A stretch of 64,000 nucleotides of DNA from Sphingosinicellaceae bacterium (GTDB lineage Bacteria; Pseudomonadota; Alphaproteobacteria; Sphingomonadales; Sphingomonadaceae), in NCBI GenBank assembly GCA_019285715.1, contig CP079108.1, forward strand, positions 248,001 through 312,000, written 5' to 3'. Under the pieces are notes generated by a model. It saw only the letters and a list, made by a program, of their open reading frames with translations, made no database searches and was not told the origin of the DNA. Below, piece by piece: positions 61,413 through 64,000 of this stretch; within the stretch, counting starts at the first letter, position 1, and every line of letters begins with the position of its first letter. The position numbers and the translations under genes are program-made.

Positions 61413-62716
61413 TGGATTTTGCATTGCCTGCCGACCTCGTCGCTTATCTCGCCGAACTCGACGCGTTTATCGAGGCCGAGATCAAGCCGCTGCAAGCCAA
61501 GGACGACAACGAGCGCTTTTTCGACCATCGCCGCGAGCACGCCCGCACCGACTGGGACAACGAGGGCCTGCCCCGCCCGGAGTGGGAGGAACTGCTCGGC
61601 GAAGCCCGCAAGCTGGCGGACGCTGCGGGCCACTTCCGCTTTGCATGGCCGCAGGAATACGGCGGCAAGGGCGGCTCCAACCTGTGGATGGCGGTGATCC
61701 GCGAGCATCTCGCGTCGAAGGGCCTCGGCCTGTTCAACGACCTCCAGAACGAGCACTCGATCGTCGGCAACAATCCGTTCGTGGTGATGTTCAAGGAGTT
61801 TGCGACCCCGGAGCAGTTCGAGCGTGATGGCGCCAAGGTCCAGGACGGCAGCATGCGCACGACGTTCGGGCTGACCGAGCCGAACCATGGTTCCGACGCG
61901 ACCTTCATGGAGACGCGGGCCGTGCGCGAGACCCGCGATGGCAAGCCCGGCTGGCGCATCGACGGCGAGAAGATGTGGACCACCGGTATGCACGTCGCGA
62001 CCCACGTCATGACCTTCGCGCGGACCAGCGGCAACGACGGCGAGGCGCGCGGTATCACCTGCTTCATCGTCCCCGCCGACACGCCCGGCGTGAAGATCGA
62101 GGAGTGGTTGTGGACCTTCAACATGCCCACCGACCACCCGCGCGTCAGCTTCACCGACGTCTGGATTCCGGAGGACGCCTATTGGGGCGAGATCGACCGC
62201 GGGCTCGGTTTGGGGCAGAGCTTCGTCCACCAGAACCGCATCCGGCAGGCGGCATCGTCACTCGGCGCTGCGGTGTTCTGCGTCGAGGAGAGCGTCAAAT
62301 ACGCGCTTGAGCGCAAGCCGTTCGGCAAGCCGCTGGCGGACAATCAGGCGATCCAGTGGCCGCTGGTCGAACTCGCCACCCAGTGCGAGATGCTGCGCCT
62401 GCTGATCCGCAAGACCGCGTGGGAAATGGACGGCATGGACCACAAGGCGGTCGAGCGGACGCTGAGCGACAAGGTCAGCATGTGCAACTACTGGGCAAAC
62501 CGGCTGGTCTGCGAGGCCGCTGACCGCGCCATGCAGGTCCACGGCGGCATCGGCTATTCGCGGCACAAGCCGTTCGAGCACATCTACCGCCACCACCGCC
62601 GCTACCGCATCACCGAGGGTGCGGAGGAGATCCAGATCCGCAAGGTCGCGGCGTTCCTGTTCGGCTATCTTGGACCGAAGAAGGGGAAAATCGGTACGCC
62701 GATCGCGGTGAACTAG
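61412..62716 (+). CDS. Acyl-CoA dehydrogenase family protein (LvaC-like)
   Basis: 434 residues. The ACAD fold is complete: FRFAWPQEYGGKGGSNLWMAVI, the FAD/acyl-CoA segment TTFGLTEPNHGSDATFMETRA, GEKMWTTGMHVATHVMTFART, and the C-terminal CEAADRAMQVHGGIGYSRHKPFEHIYRHHRRYRITEGAEEIQIRKVA. It ends one helix longer than short-chain ACADs. The phosphotransferase neighbours place it with the ACAD10/11-LvaC group, which eliminate phosphate from 4-phosphoacyl-CoA and rehydrate to 3-hydroxyacyl-CoA. The product would go to beta-oxidation. Confidence 0.92.
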   Translation: MDFALPADLVAYLAELDAFIEAEIKPLQAKDDNERFFDHRREHARTDWDNEGLPRPEWEELLGEARKLADAAGHFRFAWPQEYGGKGGSNLWMAVIREHLASKGLGLFNDLQNEHSIVGNNPFVVMFKEFATPEQFERDGAKVQDGSMRTTFGLTEPNHGSDATFMETRAVRETRDGKPGWRIDGEKMWTTGMHVATHVMTFARTSGNDGEARGITCFIVPADTPGVKIEEWLWTFNMPTDHPRVSFTDVWIPEDAYWGEIDRGLGLGQSFVHQNRIRQAASSLGAAVFCVEESVKYALERKPFGKPLADNQAIQWPLVELATQCEMLRLLIRKTAWEMDGMDHKAVERTLSDKVSMCNYWANRLVCEAADRAMQVHGGIGYSRHKPFEHIYRHHRRYRITEGAEEIQIRKVAAFLFGYLGPKKGKIGTPIAVN

Positions 62717-62738
62717 GAGCGGGCGCGCACTCGACCGG

Positions 62739-64000
62739 TCAGGCTGTTGACAGGCGATAGAGTCCGGCACCGTGCGGCGCGATGCTGCGTGCCACGCGCC
62801 CTCGAGCCGAACCGTCGGCGCGTCGCTGCCAGAGGTCGCGCACCGAGACCGCGCCCGTTACGCCGAGCGCGGAGAGTTCGATGCCGACTTCCCGCGGCTC
62901 CTTGCCGGTGTTGAACAGCGCGAGGTACCAGTCGCCGCCCGGCGCGCGGGCCGACCAGATGCGGGTATGATCTTCGATGAAATGCGGGCGGTTCGCGCTC
63001 GAGGCTTGGTTGACCGCGATCACCTCCGGGTTGGTTAGCAGTGCCGTCGTGGGCGCATCGAGATGGCGGAGGTCGCCGCCCATGATCAGCGGCGAGCGCG
63101 CGATCGACCACAGGGTCATCACCGTGCGCTGCTCGTCGGGGGTGAACCGGGTGTCGCGCTGGCCGAGGGCGAGCCGCCCCAACGGCAGCATGTCGGCGTC
63201 GGGCCAGCGGCCGTCGCCCATGTAGGGATTCCAGTTTTCCAGCCGCGTGAACTGCGCCTCGAGCAGCGGCCACTCGTCCCAGAAATCGTCGGAGATGCGC
63301 CACATCTGCGCGTTGTTGCGAGCGTGTGCGGCGCGGATCACCGGCGTCTCGCCGGGCGACATGCTCAGGATCATCGGCCGCCCGCTGCGCGCGATCGCCA
63401 GCGTGATCGCCTCGATCTCGGGTGTATGCGCGTCATAGGGCCGGCTAAGGTCGTCGACTTTGACGAAGTCCACCCCCCAGCGTGCGTATTCCGCGAAGAC
63501 GCCGTCGTAATACGCCTGAGCCCCGGGCTTCGCCATGTCGACGCCGTACATGTCGACATTCCACGAGCAGATGCTGCTCGTATCCGCGATGTCGCGCGCA
63601 TGCAGCGACGTACCGAGGACGGGCGAATTGGTGGCGACCGCGGCACGCGGGATGCCGCGCATGCGGTGGATGCCGAACTTTAGGCCGAGGCCGTGCACGT
63701 CGGCCGCGAGCGGCGCGAAACCCTTGCCGTCCGCGCTCGATGGGAAGCGTACCGGATCGGGCTGGAACTTGCCGAAGGCGTCCATGACGGGCTGGATGTC
63801 GGTGTTGTAGGTGTAGCCGCTGGCATGCGGGTCATACCATTGGTGGTCGATCGTGAAGACCGAATAGCCCGCCGGCAGCAGCTCGCGCGCCATGATCCCG
63901 GCGGTTTCGCGGGCCTGCGCCTCGGTGATCGTGACCGCGAAGCTGTTCCAGCTGTTCCAGCCCATCGGCGGCGTCGGCGCGAGCTCGCCGCTCGGGCCGA
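62739..64000 (-). CDS. Alpha-galactosidase, glycoside hydrolase family 27 (N-terminus outside window)
   Basis: At least 420 codons; the frame stays open to the right edge, reading LAPTPPMGWNSWNSF, so only the signal peptide region is missing. GH27 motifs: GYSVFTIDHQWYDP, the nucleophile aspartate in DFVKVDDLSRPY, the acid/base aspartate in MWRISDDFWDEW, and WSIARSPLIMGGDLRHLD. The beta-sandwich C-terminal domain ends GLYRL. It releases terminal alpha-galactose from oligosaccharides or plant polymers, probably in the periplasm. It is convergent with the acyl-CoA dehydrogenase gene. Confidence 0.93.
   Translation of the reverse strand, partial: GPSGELAPTPPMGWNSWNSFAVTITEAQARETAGIMARELLPAGYSVFTIDHQWYDPHASGYTYNTDIQPVMDAFGKFQPDPVRFPSSADGKGFAPLAADVHGLGLKFGIHRMRGIPRAAVATNSPVLGTSLHARDIADTSSICSWNVDMYGVDMAKPGAQAYYDGVFAEYARWGVDFVKVDDLSRPYDAHTPEIEAITLAIARSGRPMILSMSPGETPVIRAAHARNNAQMWRISDDFWDEWPLLEAQFTRLENWNPYMGDGRWPDADMLPLGRLALGQRDTRFTPDEQRTVMTLWSIARSPLIMGGDLRHLDAPTTALLTNPEVIAVNQASSANRPHFIEDHTRIWSARAPGGDWYLALFNTGKEPREVGIELSALGVTGAVSVRDLWQRRADGSARGRVARSIAPHGAGLYRLSTA

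Overview
The window is high-GC DNA with the gene families of a sphingomonad (Alphaproteobacteria, order Sphingomonadales). The signs are four intact TonB-dependent receptors and the remains of a fifth, three proteins with PEPxxWA-type C-terminal sorting signals, a TPR-sulfotransferase beside a receptor, DUF6065 and DUF6285 proteins, and a TIR-TPR membrane protein. No phage genes, transposases, rRNA genes or CRISPR arrays were seen. A 16-bp palindrome at 6383-6398 carries the GTTTCACGTGAAAC core of ParB-binding parS sites. This suggests that the window lies in the origin-proximal part of a chromosome, or on a replicon segregated by ParABS.

Layout. 0-8.2 kb: end of a CcmI-like TPR gene, an AraC regulator, a secreted prolyl oligopeptidase, a glycosyltransferase, an alpha/beta hydrolase with a periplasmic TPR protein, parS, glyoxalase I and II, a small secreted protein and tRNA-Phe. 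8.2-22.4 kb: a LysR regulator divergent from a long, tightly overlapping operon: Rieske oxygenase, PLP C-S lyase-type enzyme, two flavoproteins, the four subunits of heterotetrameric sarcosine oxidase (soxBDAG), an MFS transporter, purU and a DUF3089 protein. This reads as an N-methyl amino acid or betaine demethylation pathway that feeds one-carbon units through folate to formate. 22.4-29.3 kb: TonB receptor, TPR-sulfotransferase and CocE-type hydrolase. 29.4-33.5 kb: katG with an upstream Fur-family regulator, and mntP behind a yybP-ykoY manganese riboswitch.

33.6-52.5 kb is a mosaic of working genes (kdgK, DUF6065, two TonB receptors, SDRs, an AraC and a DeoR regulator, an unassigned exported glycosidase-like protein) and at least eight decayed genes. 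The decayed genes are kduD, an exuT-like transporter, a PEP-CTERM protein with one nonsense codon in its sorting motif, an N-acetylglucosamine-kinase-like gene, an alpha-galactosidase, an amidohydrolase, a TonB receptor and an aminotransferase. Many are carbohydrate-uptake or catabolism genes. The pattern suggests ongoing loss of sugar-utilisation capacity by deletion and point mutation.

52.5-64 kb: a PEP-CTERM protein, a TIR-TM-TPR protein, a siderophore receptor with a PepSY membrane protein and a small membrane protein (an iron-uptake unit with a palindromic Fur-like site), then an SDR-phosphotransferase-DUF6285-acyl-CoA dehydrogenase cluster that resembles the Lva system for 4-hydroxyacyl-CoA catabolism, and finally a GH27 alpha-galactosidase that runs off the right edge.
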